Assembly: GCF_026966905.1 (NCBI RefSeq)
Contig: NZ_JAPUBN010000011.1
Location: 1-64,000 of the forward strand
Reading direction: 5' to 3'
Length of the DNA: 64,000 bases
From: Marinomonas phaeophyticola
Lineage (GTDB): Bacteria; Pseudomonadota; Gammaproteobacteria; Pseudomonadales; Marinomonadaceae
Shown here in pieces: positions 47,906 through 56,559 of the stretch (positions within the stretch are counted from its first letter, which is position 1; each line of letters starts with the position of its first letter). Below the pieces are notes generated by a model. That model searched no databases and was not told the origin of the DNA. It saw only the letters and a list, made by a program, of their open reading frames with translations. Made by a program: the position numbers and the translations under genes.

Positions 47906-50031
47906 ATAAAGCAAAAAGCATGGCTAGCCTTATAAATAGGCGTGTTATTTTAGTGACGGTTATTAGTGCTTTATTAGCTTCTATCTTAAGTGCCACCTAC
48001 ACTCTTGTCGAATTCAATTTTTCTATTAAGCCGGAAATCCTAAAAAAAGCAAATGCGGTTTCTCAAGTTATTCATGATGATGTCGAGCTAGCCATTATTT
48101 CTGGCGTTCCTCTAGATCGCATTCGCGGTATGGACAGTTATTTATCTGAAACACTGAATAAATATCCAGAACTAACCTTTATCGCTGTTGTTTCTGAAAA
48201 CAATACACCGCTTTATTCCGCTGGTGAGTTGCTTGATTTAAGCGATGCTAGAGATATGAGTGAAGGCGCGACTAAGGTTAACTATTTCGGGGCGTCTTTG
48301 TTTGATCGTTTAGGCTTGATAAAAGAAGAGCTATTTGGCTTTTTCCCTGCTATTTCTGGTGAGGTGCAAAATAAAGACGTCTATGAGATGAGCATTAACC
48401 ATCAAGAAGTACGTGCTGGCGGGGTTTTTGTTGGTTTAAATGCTAATTTCATCCGCAGCCAATTAGCGGATATGTTTTTTGATATTGCAATTGTATTAGT
48501 TGCCGTTTTACTTGTTTGTTTTGAAGTCGTCATGGTCGTGGTGATGTTTTATATCTCAGGCCCACTAGAAGAATCCGAATCTATTTTGAAACGACAAATT
48601 GATGGAGATTTTTCTGTTAAAGAATCGGTCCCATCTAGAGGGTCAATAGGGCACTTTATTGTTAAATTGAATGAAGATTCACGTGATCTTCAAGGGAAGT
48701 TTAGTAAAACCTTTAGTAAGCTTGTTGGTTCTGACGATGATGGAAGTACAACCGCAGATGCAAAAACTCGATTACAAAAAATAGCGGAAAAATTCAATTT
48801 GCAAACCAAACTGAGTATGAAGAATGGTGACATTCTGGATGCTCGTATTCCTTTATTTGTATTCTCCTTTGCTGAAGAGCTTCAAAAGTCTTTTATGCCC
48901 CTGTTTGTTGCGGAATATTATGAGCCGAATCAGTGGATTTCTAGGGATGTTATGCTTGGTTTACCTATTTCTGTCTTTATGCTGGTTATTGCGGTATCGA
49001 CGCCTTTTTCCGCTAGATGGGTAGATAAATGGGGGCAAAAGCCGCTGTTTCTATTGGGTCTTATCCCTGCTATTGCTGGTTATTTAGGTTGTGCATTTGC
49101 GCAAGACAGTATGGATATCGTCATTTCTCGTGGTATCACGGCCTTTGGTTACGCGTTAATTACCATTAGTTGTCAAAGTTATATTGCCGCGGTTGTATCT
49201 TCTGAAAATAGAGCCAAAGGGATGGCAATCTTTGTCGGTGTTTTGATGACGGCAACCATGTGTGGTACGGCGCTAGGAGCGATTATCGCTGATCGTATCG
49301 GTTATCAACCAGTCTTCTTAATTTCTGCCGTATTAGCAACGTTTTCTGGATTGTTGGCATGGAGAATGTTCTCAGGATCAATTAACACAGAAGTGCCTAA
49401 AGTATCGGCAAACGGCGAGTCAGGGCTATGGCTGTTAGCTAAAAATGTTAAGTTTGTTTCCATTATTCTCTGCTGTGCAATACCTGCGAAAATTGTGCTA
49501 ACTGGCTTTTTGTATTTTATGGTGCCCTTGTATTTGGTTTCTTTGGAAGCAAGTCAATCCGAGATCGGCCGTATCATGATGATCTATTCATTAATTATTA
49601 TCCCTTTAAGCCCTATCGCTTCAGGTATAGCAGATAGAACCAAAAAAATGAAAGAGCTGGTCGTATTGGGGACCTTGTTATCGGGAGCCATACTCATTTC
49701 ACTTTATGGTGAGGCTTCCTTCTATAAAGTGTTGCTTGCTGTCGCTCTTATGGGGGTTGCCCATTCTATCCTTAAGGCTCCTCTTATTGCATCGGCATTA
49801 GAGGCAGCAGAATCCACACCTGAAGTCGGGCGAACCACCGTCTTAGGTATTTTAAGAACGTCGGAACGTATTGGTAGTGTATTAGGCCCTGTTATAGTGG
49901 CGGGTTTGTTAGCCTATTATGATTTTGGAGAGGCAATGATGGTTGTCGGAATCGGCATTGTCCTAGCGGGAGTAATGATGCTGCTCTTTCTTCGAAACTC
50001 GAAAGATTCAATGGTCGAGGTGAATCAATGA
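47902..50031 (+). CDS. MFS transporter fused to N-terminal periplasmic sensor and HAMP-like segment
   Basis: A 709-residue two-part protein. Residues 15-37 are TM1, 38-192 a periplasmic domain (LAIISGVPLDRI, FIAVVSENNTPLYSAG) similar in pattern to the preceding protein, 193-218 TM2, and 219-265 a HAMP-like linker starting ISGPLEE. From about 315 to 697 there is a 12-helix major facilitator domain. MFS motif A is visible twice, ARWVDKWGQKPLF (371-383) and SGIADRTKKMKEL (574-586). Architecture suggests ligand-gated transport. The gene overlaps both neighbours by four bases. The cargo is unknown. Confidence 0.82.
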   Translation: MNKAKSMASLINRRVILVTVISALLASILSATYTLVEFNFSIKPEILKKANAVSQVIHDDVELAIISGVPLDRIRGMDSYLSETLNKYPELTFIAVVSENNTPLYSAGELLDLSDARDMSEGATKVNYFGASLFDRLGLIKEELFGFFPAISGEVQNKDVYEMSINHQEVRAGGVFVGLNANFIRSQLADMFFDIAIVLVAVLLVCFEVVMVVVMFYISGPLEESESILKRQIDGDFSVKESVPSRGSIGHFIVKLNEDSRDLQGKFSKTFSKLVGSDDDGSTTADAKTRLQKIAEKFNLQTKLSMKNGDILDARIPLFVFSFAEELQKSFMPLFVAEYYEPNQWISRDVMLGLPISVFMLVIAVSTPFSARWVDKWGQKPLFLLGLIPAIAGYLGCAFAQDSMDIVISRGITAFGYALITISCQSYIAAVVSSENRAKGMAIFVGVLMTATMCGTALGAIIADRIGYQPVFLISAVLATFSGLLAWRMFSGSINTEVPKVSANGESGLWLLAKNVKFVSIILCCAIPAKIVLTGFLYFMVPLYLVSLEASQSEIGRIMMIYSLIIIPLSPIASGIADRTKKMKELVVLGTLLSGAILISLYGEASFYKVLLAVALMGVAHSILKAPLIASALEAAESTPEVGRTTVLGILRTSERIGSVLGPVIVAGLLAYYDFGEAMMVVGIGIVLAGVMMLLFLRNSKDSMVEVNQ

Positions 50032-51062
50032 GGTCATTAGTTTTAGGTTTGATGATGTTTCTTGGTGGGTTCATGTCTACAGGTGCATTTGCTGATGATG
50101 GAGGGGCTAACGAAGTTGAGTCTGAGGGCTTGCCGAAAACCATCTACATGGTTGTGTGGCGAGGCTGCGAAGAGGCTTGTGAAGGTTTTCAAAGTTATTT
50201 AAAAGATTCAGGTGTTTCGGCCAAGGTGATTGTTCGTGATGCTAATCGTAATAAAAGCAAATTAGACTCATTTGTTGAAGAAGCTAAATCACTCAATCCT
50301 GATTTGGTGATTACTTGGGGAACGAGTGTGAGCAAGGGGGTTATCGGTACTATTGAAGAATACGGGAATGCAACAAAACTAGGAGCAATTCCTGTTTTAT
50401 TTATGATAGTCGCTGATCCCATTGGAGCCAATATTGTTGCTTCATATGAAGATAGTGGTCGAAAAACGGTCACTGGTATTCGAAATAGAATACCAGATGA
50501 AGTGCAAATTAGAGCGATGAGAGAATATCTTCCAGTTAAGCGAGTAGGTGTGATTTACTCTGAAGCAGAGTTAAACTCAATTCTTAATACTGAAAACCTA
50601 GACAAATTGTCTAAAGAAATGGAATTTAAATTATTTAAAGAAGTGTATGTTCTTGATGATAAAGGCGTTCCTTTTCCTGGTCAATTTGATGAGTTGATGG
50701 CCTCTTTATCAGCAAAAAAAGTCGATGTCGTTTACGTTGGCTCAAGTTCTTATAACTTAGATCACTCTGATGAATTTACGGAAGCGGCGTTGAAATATCG
50801 GTTACCAGTCGCTAGTGCCTATGATTCTATGGTCACGAATTCTAAAGCACTCATTTCTGTTTCTAATAAATACTATCGTGTTGGTCGATTTGCGGGCAGC
50901 CAAGCGAAGAAAATTTTAGTGGATGGGAAAGTGCCTGGTGAGCTAGAGGTGGCCTCGTTATCTCAATTTTCTATATCAATTAATATGTCTACAGCAAAAG
51001 CAATTGATCAATATCCTCCTATCCAGTTGATTCGCTTTGCTGATTTGGTGAATGTTCAATAA
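50028..51062 (+). CDS. TrpX-like periplasmic substrate-binding protein (ABC_sub_bind family)
   Basis: A 344-residue secreted protein with a signal peptide (1-22, cleavage after AFA). The body has the two-lobe TrpX/ABC_sub_bind pattern: NPDLVITWGTSVSKGV, IPVLFMIVADPIGANIV, TGIRNRIPDEVQIRAMREYL, VGVIYSEAELNS, AALKYRLPVAS and the closing NKYYRVGRFAGSQAKKIL. Such proteins usually bind amino acids or similar small ligands for ABC import, but no permease or ATPase is here; its ATGA overlap ties it instead to the sensor-MFS protein. It may deliver ligand to the sensor domains. Confidence 0.8.
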   Translation: MRSLVLGLMMFLGGFMSTGAFADDGGANEVESEGLPKTIYMVVWRGCEEACEGFQSYLKDSGVSAKVIVRDANRNKSKLDSFVEEAKSLNPDLVITWGTSVSKGVIGTIEEYGNATKLGAIPVLFMIVADPIGANIVASYEDSGRKTVTGIRNRIPDEVQIRAMREYLPVKRVGVIYSEAELNSILNTENLDKLSKEMEFKLFKEVYVLDDKGVPFPGQFDELMASLSAKKVDVVYVGSSSYNLDHSDEFTEAALKYRLPVASAYDSMVTNSKALISVSNKYYRVGRFAGSQAKKILVDGKVPGELEVASLSQFSISINMSTAKAIDQYPPIQLIRFADLVNVQ

Positions 51063-51109
51063 CAAATACATGTGACATTCAATAAAACAGTTACAACATT
51101 GAGTTGAGT

Positions 51110-53149
51110 ATGAATGAGCTAATTAATACAGAGAATAGCAATCTAGTACTTAAAAACAGTGCTGGTGATACGTTTGTCTGTGAAAAGTTATTCATCAATG
51201 AAAAAATTAGTGACTCTACTCGAATCGAAGCACAGATATTAACAACGATCGGTTCTGCAAACGATTGGGTTGGTGCTGAGGTAGAGTGTGAAATATATGA
51301 TTCTTTAGGACAAAATCGAAGTGTTAATAGAGTCTTTAAAGGTTTTGTTACTTCATCTAAGGGGCTTACCCAGCAAATAGATAGCAGTTACTTTGGCATG
51401 TCTTTGGTGATAGAACCTTGGATTAGGCTTCTTGCATTTAGTAAGCAGTGTCGTGTATTTCAAGAGCAGACAGTAGAAGATATTGTAACGTCTATTTTTG
51501 ATGAGCTCGGCTTTAAAGGGCAATATCAAGTTAAAAGCATGCCCTCCACTAAAAGAGAATATTGCATTCAGTTTGGAGAGAACGATTTCGAATTTGTGAC
51601 TCGTTTGTTAGCTGAAGAAGGTGTTCATTTTTATTATGGAAAGGACTCTGATTCTTCAACTCTTTTCCTTCAAGATGCATCGAAACCTTTCTCGCAAGAT
51701 AATTTAGTCGTGCTGGATCATTTTGCAAAATCGATGGGTGACTATGAGATTACCAGCAAATGGGAAACGGAAAGGAATTATCATAGTGCATCACTTGAGA
51801 TTGCTAATTTTGATTATAACCAATCAAAATTAATCTTAAGTAAAGAAAAGTCAATGAATAACGCTGTCTCCGGGAATGCTAAATTGAAGGAGTATCGATA
51901 TCCTGTCTCTAGCCCTACTGGAAAGTATTCAGATTTAGCGGCCGCTCTTGTCACGATTCAAAAAGCTCAAGTTGAAAGTCATCACAACCGTGTTTATGGA
52001 GAGACGAATTCATTTGATTTAGCGGTTGGTCATTATATGGAAATGAGTTCCCATATAGACAGTAGCCAAGAAGGCTCTTTTTTAATTACTGAAATAGATT
52101 CTACTTTTGAGTTATCAGGACAGCAGGTATTAATAAAACACGTTGGGTTTGTGTGTGTACCTGACACTCATACTTTCTATCCAAGTCAGAAAGAAAAACC
52201 TGTATTACATGGTCTACAGACAGCTGTAGTTTCTGGTAAAAAAGATGACGAGCCTGCTTGTGACGACTTTGGACGAGTAAGAATTAAGTTCCATTGGGAT
52301 TCTGAGACAGGGGATAAAACCAGTTGTTGGGTTCGAGTAGCCCAAGCCATGGCGGGTAATGGTTATGGTTTTCAGTTTTTACCTAGAACAGGCCATGAGG
52401 TGCTAGTTAGCTTTATTAATGGCGATCCTGACCAGCCAGTAATTGTATCAAGTGTCTATAATAGTAATCATAAACCACCTTATGCCACAGCAAATACAAC
52501 TCAAACTGGCTTTAAAACCAAGCAAAAGGGGGAGGCCAATGAACTGCGGTTTGATGACAAAAAAGACAGCGAGTCTTTTTATTTGCATGCGGCAAAAGAT
52601 TTTTCTCATGATACGGTAAATGATCATACTGAAACCATTGGTGGAGAAAAGAAAACCACAGTAACAAAAAGCATCACAGAAACGGCCGACGTTAATTATT
52701 CATTAACGACAAAAGAAAACATTACTCTTAAATCTGATAAAGATTATTCACTAGACGCAAAAGACTCTATTTCTGATAAAAGTAAGACCATCACGTTAAC
52801 AGCAACCGATAAAATTAAGCTGGTAGTTGGTGGCAGCCAGATAGTCATGACGGATTCAAAAATTGAGATATCAAGTCAAAATGTTGACATTAGCGGATCA
52901 TCATCACTGACGTTAAAAGGCGGGAGCTTTTCATTAAAAGCGAATCCTATGGATTTTAAATCTGATGGCAATATGAATTTTACGGCGGGAATGAATTTAA
53001 CCATGAAGGCGGGAATGGATTTTTCTGCAAAAGGGTTGAATGCGACTCTTCAGGGGGATGTGAAAGCAACGGTAAAAGGCAGTGCAATGGCTGAACTGTC
53101 CGCAGGTGGTCAGACAACGGTTAAAGGCGCAATAGTGATGGTGAATTAA
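51110..53149 (+). CDS. vgrG: Type VI secretion tip protein VgrG (TssI)
   Basis: A 679-residue spike protein. The gp27-like N-terminal part spans about 1-370 (EYCIQFGENDFEFVTRLLAE), the gp5 OB-fold about 385-470 (DDFGRVRIKFHWDSE, SCWVRVAQAMAGNGYGFQF, DPDQPVIVSSVYN), and a beta-helical spike of short repeats runs to the end (LKGGSFSLKANP, AELSAGGQTTVKG). There is no effector domain after the spike. ATG 51110 is preceded by GAG-rich sequence; TTG 51104 would add two residues. First gene of the T6SS cluster. Confidence 0.95.
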   Translation: MNELINTENSNLVLKNSAGDTFVCEKLFINEKISDSTRIEAQILTTIGSANDWVGAEVECEIYDSLGQNRSVNRVFKGFVTSSKGLTQQIDSSYFGMSLVIEPWIRLLAFSKQCRVFQEQTVEDIVTSIFDELGFKGQYQVKSMPSTKREYCIQFGENDFEFVTRLLAEEGVHFYYGKDSDSSTLFLQDASKPFSQDNLVVLDHFAKSMGDYEITSKWETERNYHSASLEIANFDYNQSKLILSKEKSMNNAVSGNAKLKEYRYPVSSPTGKYSDLAAALVTIQKAQVESHHNRVYGETNSFDLAVGHYMEMSSHIDSSQEGSFLITEIDSTFELSGQQVLIKHVGFVCVPDTHTFYPSQKEKPVLHGLQTAVVSGKKDDEPACDDFGRVRIKFHWDSETGDKTSCWVRVAQAMAGNGYGFQFLPRTGHEVLVSFINGDPDQPVIVSSVYNSNHKPPYATANTTQTGFKTKQKGEANELRFDDKKDSESFYLHAAKDFSHDTVNDHTETIGGEKKTTVTKSITETADVNYSLTTKENITLKSDKDYSLDAKDSISDKSKTITLTATDKIKLVVGGSQIVMTDSKIEISSQNVDISGSSSLTLKGGSFSLKANPMDFKSDGNMNFTAGMNLTMKAGMDFSAKGLNATLQGDVKATVKGSAMAELSAGGQTTVKGAIVMVN

Positions 53150-53722
53150 ATGTATAAAAAAATTCCTTTCCAAGATTGTAAAATGTTATTCACTCATGTG
53201 GAATTATCTGAGGAGGCGATGGCACTTATAAATCAAGATTGCTCGCCAAAAGAAGTCATCGATATTTTGCAGAAAGAAAAGATGTTTTTGGATTTGACTC
53301 ACTTCTTTTGCCACGCGTTACCCATGAGAGAGGTGATTTGGTGGACGGTTAATTCTTTAGAAATAAGAGAAGAATCTTGGTCTCCAGCTGAGCTCCAACT
53401 CTTACAAGATTGTAAACGTTGGGTCAAAGAGCCACAAGAAGGTCAAAGGCGAGCGATAGAACAAAGATTAAAAATGATCAAAAACAGCAGTGCCATATTT
53501 TGGTTGGCGCAGGCTGTGGTTTGGAATGGCAGTGGAAGCATTGCAGCAATCGATGCCCCCGTTGTTTATCCGAAAGAGTTTTTGTATTCAAAAGCCGCTG
53601 CTGGGGCGATTAATACCGCGGCGGTGGTCCCTGAATGGAAAAACTATACCCCTTACTATACATCGGTCTTTGCCATGGCTATTGATTTAGCTAACGGTGG
53701 TCCTGGAATGATAAAGAGATAG
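53150..53722 (+). CDS. DUF6931-like T6SS-associated protein
   Basis: A 190-residue, helix-rich cytoplasmic-looking protein starting directly after vgrG. The segments FCHALPMREVIWWTVNSLEI, AIFWLAQAVVWNGSGSIA and KAAAGAINTAA resemble DUF6931, a family often found between vgrG and PAAR genes. No catalytic motif is seen. Position suggests a loading adaptor or chaperone for the VgrG-PAAR spike; an effector role cannot be excluded. Family name given from memory of its pattern. Confidence 0.65.
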   Translation: MYKKIPFQDCKMLFTHVELSEEAMALINQDCSPKEVIDILQKEKMFLDLTHFFCHALPMREVIWWTVNSLEIREESWSPAELQLLQDCKRWVKEPQEGQRRAIEQRLKMIKNSSAIFWLAQAVVWNGSGSIAAIDAPVVYPKEFLYSKAAAGAINTAAVVPEWKNYTPYYTSVFAMAIDLANGGPGMIKR

Positions 53723-53734
53723 GAGAATGCAACT

Positions 53735-54034
53735 ATGCCACCTGCTGCTCGTTTAACTGATATGCATGTTTGTCCGATGCTGACACCAGCGTTGCCCCCG
53801 ATTCCACATGTCGGTGGACCGGTCATTGGACCTGGTGCACCTACTGTTCTAATTGGCATGCTACCAGCAGCTAGATTAAGTGATATGTGTGTTTGTGTAG
53901 GGCCACCTGATTCCATTATAAAAGGCAGTGCCACAGTACTTATTGGTGGTGTTCCTGCCGCAAGAATGGGGGATAGTACGGCACATGGTGGATCTATTGT
54001 CCTCGGACTACCAACAGTAATGATTGGGGGTTAA
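53735..54034 (+). CDS. PAAR-domain protein (T6SS spike tip)
   Basis: A 99-residue stand-alone PAAR protein. It begins MPPAARLTDMHVCPM and repeats PAARLSDMCVC and PAARMGDSTAHGG, the PAAR triplets whose Cys/His residues bind zinc at the sharp tip. There is no extension before or after the domain, so it carries no fused toxin. AGGAG precedes the ATG. Confidence 0.94.
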   Translation: MPPAARLTDMHVCPMLTPALPPIPHVGGPVIGPGAPTVLIGMLPAARLSDMCVCVGPPDSIIKGSATVLIGGVPAARMGDSTAHGGSIVLGLPTVMIGG

Positions 54035-54060
54035 GTAATGAATATATTAGGAAAACATAT

Positions 54061-55440
54061 ATGTTAGATGCGTTAATAGAGCCCATTTCTGCCGATACCC
54101 CTTGTGGTGAGTACCTTAAAGATAATCGTTCCGTATATCGTGGTTATCGGAATGCGTTTAACATTGCTCAATCATCATTTAGGCGCCTTATAGAAGACCC
54201 CGATGCGCTAAATGATGATGAACTCGTTTTAGCAAATTCAGACAACTGGAACAGTTTATCTAATGAATGCAGTGATTGTTTGAAAAATATTTCTAAAGAC
54301 ATGGAAATATTCTCTTGGCATGCGGTTGCTCAATTATTTAGCAAAGAACCCTTAGAAAATCTATCGAACTCACTTAGTACTTTTGATTATATTGTGATCA
54401 ACTTTTGGGATTCTCTTCATCCTATGCCTCCAGAAGGTAAATTAAAGGGAGAGAGTGATGCTGAAAAGCAAAAAGAATTGGCCGAGACTCGTATTAAACC
54501 GTTATTGCAATTAGTTGGGGATACGGCGGAAAGTGGTCTTTTGTATATGCCATTACAAATGCAAACCTTAATCGATGACATTGATTATACGAAATATCTT
54601 GCGGCCGAAAAAAACGGTTCATTATCTCAAGTTAAAGAAAATGCCATGAAGGCTTTAGCAGGCGAAAAAGAGGAAGTCACAGAACGTATTTTGGCATTAG
54701 GTAGCATTTATGACTCCCTTATTAGTATAGAAGCAACTATCTCGGCTCAATGTGTAAAGGTGGGTGCACAGGGCGTTAGCTTTAAATTTGTTAAAGCAAT
54801 AGTTGAAAAAATCATAAGCTCCATGAAATACATGATAGGAGATGGCTTTAGTAAATGGCCATTGGACAAAGAGGACGCTCCGGTAGAGCTAGAAAGTGAC
54901 ACGCACGAATTATCTACTGATGAAATCGTTAGCTCTGCTGATAGAGAGCAAGCACAAGATGCGCTTAATTCACAAACCGTCCAACAACACCAAACAAACA
55001 GTTTTGATCCAAGTAATGCGGCAATGAATCGCGAGCAAGCTTTTATGGAGCTACAAAGAGTAGCCGACTATTTTTTGAAATCCGAGCCACATAGCCCGGT
55101 GTATTTATTATTAAAAAGAGCAATACGCTGGGGTGGGATGTCACTGCCTGAACTAATGGATGAGTTGGTTGGTGATGACGCCTCTGTGCAATATCGAATT
55201 AGTCAATTGGCTGGCATGGAAAGTGCGGACCATGTTAGTTCTATTAAAGTTGAAACTCGTAATTATCAACCAGCATCATCGTCACCAATAGTGCGTGATA
55301 TTCCTGTTGCAGAAGAGACGAACTCTAATATGGTCCTCCCAGAAAGTGATGAATCACCCTCTGTAATAATTGAGGATGATCAATCAGATAATCAAGAGTC
55401 GGGTTCTAGTGATGCTGGAGTTTCAAGTTTTCAGTGGTAG
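54061..55440 (+). CDS. tssA: Type VI secretion protein TssA
   Basis: A 459-residue TssA with the ImpA N-terminal domain (about 1-120; IEPISADTPCGEYLKDN and INFWDSLHPMPPEGK). A linker rich in acidic and Gln residues (about 280-320) and a C-terminal domain with REQAFMELQRVADYFLKSEPHSPVYLLLKRA follow, ending SSFQW. TssA organises baseplate and sheath assembly. TAGGA lies upstream of the ATG. Confidence 0.93.
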   Translation: MLDALIEPISADTPCGEYLKDNRSVYRGYRNAFNIAQSSFRRLIEDPDALNDDELVLANSDNWNSLSNECSDCLKNISKDMEIFSWHAVAQLFSKEPLENLSNSLSTFDYIVINFWDSLHPMPPEGKLKGESDAEKQKELAETRIKPLLQLVGDTAESGLLYMPLQMQTLIDDIDYTKYLAAEKNGSLSQVKENAMKALAGEKEEVTERILALGSIYDSLISIEATISAQCVKVGAQGVSFKFVKAIVEKIISSMKYMIGDGFSKWPLDKEDAPVELESDTHELSTDEIVSSADREQAQDALNSQTVQQHQTNSFDPSNAAMNREQAFMELQRVADYFLKSEPHSPVYLLLKRAIRWGGMSLPELMDELVGDDASVQYRISQLAGMESADHVSSIKVETRNYQPASSSPIVRDIPVAEETNSNMVLPESDESPSVIIEDDQSDNQESGSSDAGVSSFQW

Positions 55441-55459
55441 TGTGTAAATAAATGGTGAG

Positions 55460-55472
55460 TCACATAATGTGA
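55460..55472. promoter_or_regulatory. 13-bp palindrome upstream of hcp
   Basis: TCACATAATGTGA lies 31 bases before the hcp start, in the 62-base gap after tssA. It could be an operator for separate hcp expression; the half sites are CRP-like words but in the inverse order. Protein unknown. Confidence 0.3.
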
Positions 55473-55502
55473 TAATTTAATTAACGAAATGAGGGAATCA
55501 AA

Positions 55503-56030
55503 ATGGCTTCTATATTCATGAGAATTGATGGTCTTACCGATATTAAAGGTGCGGCTACAGTTGAAGATATTGGTGGAAAAAAAGGTTTTTTTGCAATTAA
55601 TTCGATGACCTGGGCTGCATCTCGAAGTGTTTCTGTCAATATCGGGAACGCCAACAATGCGGATACAGGTACTATTTCATCTAGTCCTGTGAGTATCTCT
55701 CGAGCATCAGATGGTGCTTCTCCTTATCTTACAACGTTCTTATTTGCTCCTGGTAAAGATGGTAAAACAATTGAAATCGTTTTAACTAAGCCTGACCGTG
55801 GCGGAGAGGGTGTTGTTCCTTATTTAATCATTACTCTAGAAGGCGCTCGTGTTGGTGATTACAGCGTATCTGGCTTTGATGGTGGGTTGCCTGATGAGAG
55901 TTTCTCTTTAGTGTACACGTCGGTTTCTCAAGTTTACTACTATGAAGATGAGAACGGTACGATTGCGAAGGGTGATACGGTTAAGTTCGATTGTCCAACA
56001 GCGAAGTTAGTTTCTAAAGCTAGCCTATAA
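55503..56030 (+). CDS. hcp: Type VI secretion tube protein Hcp (TssD)
   Basis: A 175-residue Hcp. It starts MASIFMRIDGLTDIKGAAT and has the Hcp beta-barrel hallmarks AINSMTWAASR, TTFLFAPGKDGKTIEIVLT and ESFSLVYTSVSQVYYYED. Hexamer rings stack into the secreted inner tube. It sits between tssA and tssB with its own GAGGGAATCAAA ribosome site. Confidence 0.96.
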   Translation: MASIFMRIDGLTDIKGAATVEDIGGKKGFFAINSMTWAASRSVSVNIGNANNADTGTISSSPVSISRASDGASPYLTTFLFAPGKDGKTIEIVLTKPDRGGEGVVPYLIITLEGARVGDYSVSGFDGGLPDESFSLVYTSVSQVYYYEDENGTIAKGDTVKFDCPTAKLVSKASL

Positions 56031-56055
56031 AATATAATTATTCAGGAGGTTCAAC

Positions 56056-56559
56056 GTGGCTTTAAATTCACAGCATAAGCGCGTAAGTAAAAACCGCGTC
56101 AGCATCACTTATGATGTTGAAACGAATGGGGCGTTAGAAAATAAAGAATTACCTTTTGTTGTAGGGGTGATTGGTGACTTTTCTGCGCATAAAGACGATC
56201 GTGAAGAACTTGAAGACAGAACGTTTTATCAAATAGATAAAGATAACTTTGATACGGTGATGAAGCGTGTTGGACCAGAATTGAAATTGAAAGTAGATAA
56301 CACGCTTTCTGATGATGGTAGTCAATTTGAAGCGGCGTTGAAATTTTCTTCGATGAAAGATTTTGAACCAGATTCTTTGGTTGAAAACGTTGAGCCTCTT
56401 AAAAAACTTGCTGAAACACGTCAGCAGCTGAAAACATTGCTATCGAAGGCCGATCGTTCTCGTGATTTAGAAAAGTTATTAAAAGAAGTTTTACAAAGTG
56501 CAGATACGATTAATGCTCTTTCAAGTGAGCTAGGCGTAGAACCTAAAGGAGATGAATAA
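56056..56559 (+). CDS. tssB: Type VI secretion sheath small subunit TssB
   Basis: A 167-residue TssB/VipA. The conserved RVSITYDVETNGALENKELP and PFVVGVIGDFSAH segments are present and the C-terminal helix follows (KLAETRQQLKTLLSKADRS). GTG start preceded by a strong AGGAGG. It forms the contractile sheath with TssC, whose ATG overlaps its stop. Confidence 0.96.
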   Translation: MALNSQHKRVSKNRVSITYDVETNGALENKELPFVVGVIGDFSAHKDDREELEDRTFYQIDKDNFDTVMKRVGPELKLKVDNTLSDDGSQFEAALKFSSMKDFEPDSLVENVEPLKKLAETRQQLKTLLSKADRSRDLEKLLKEVLQSADTINALSSELGVEPKGDE

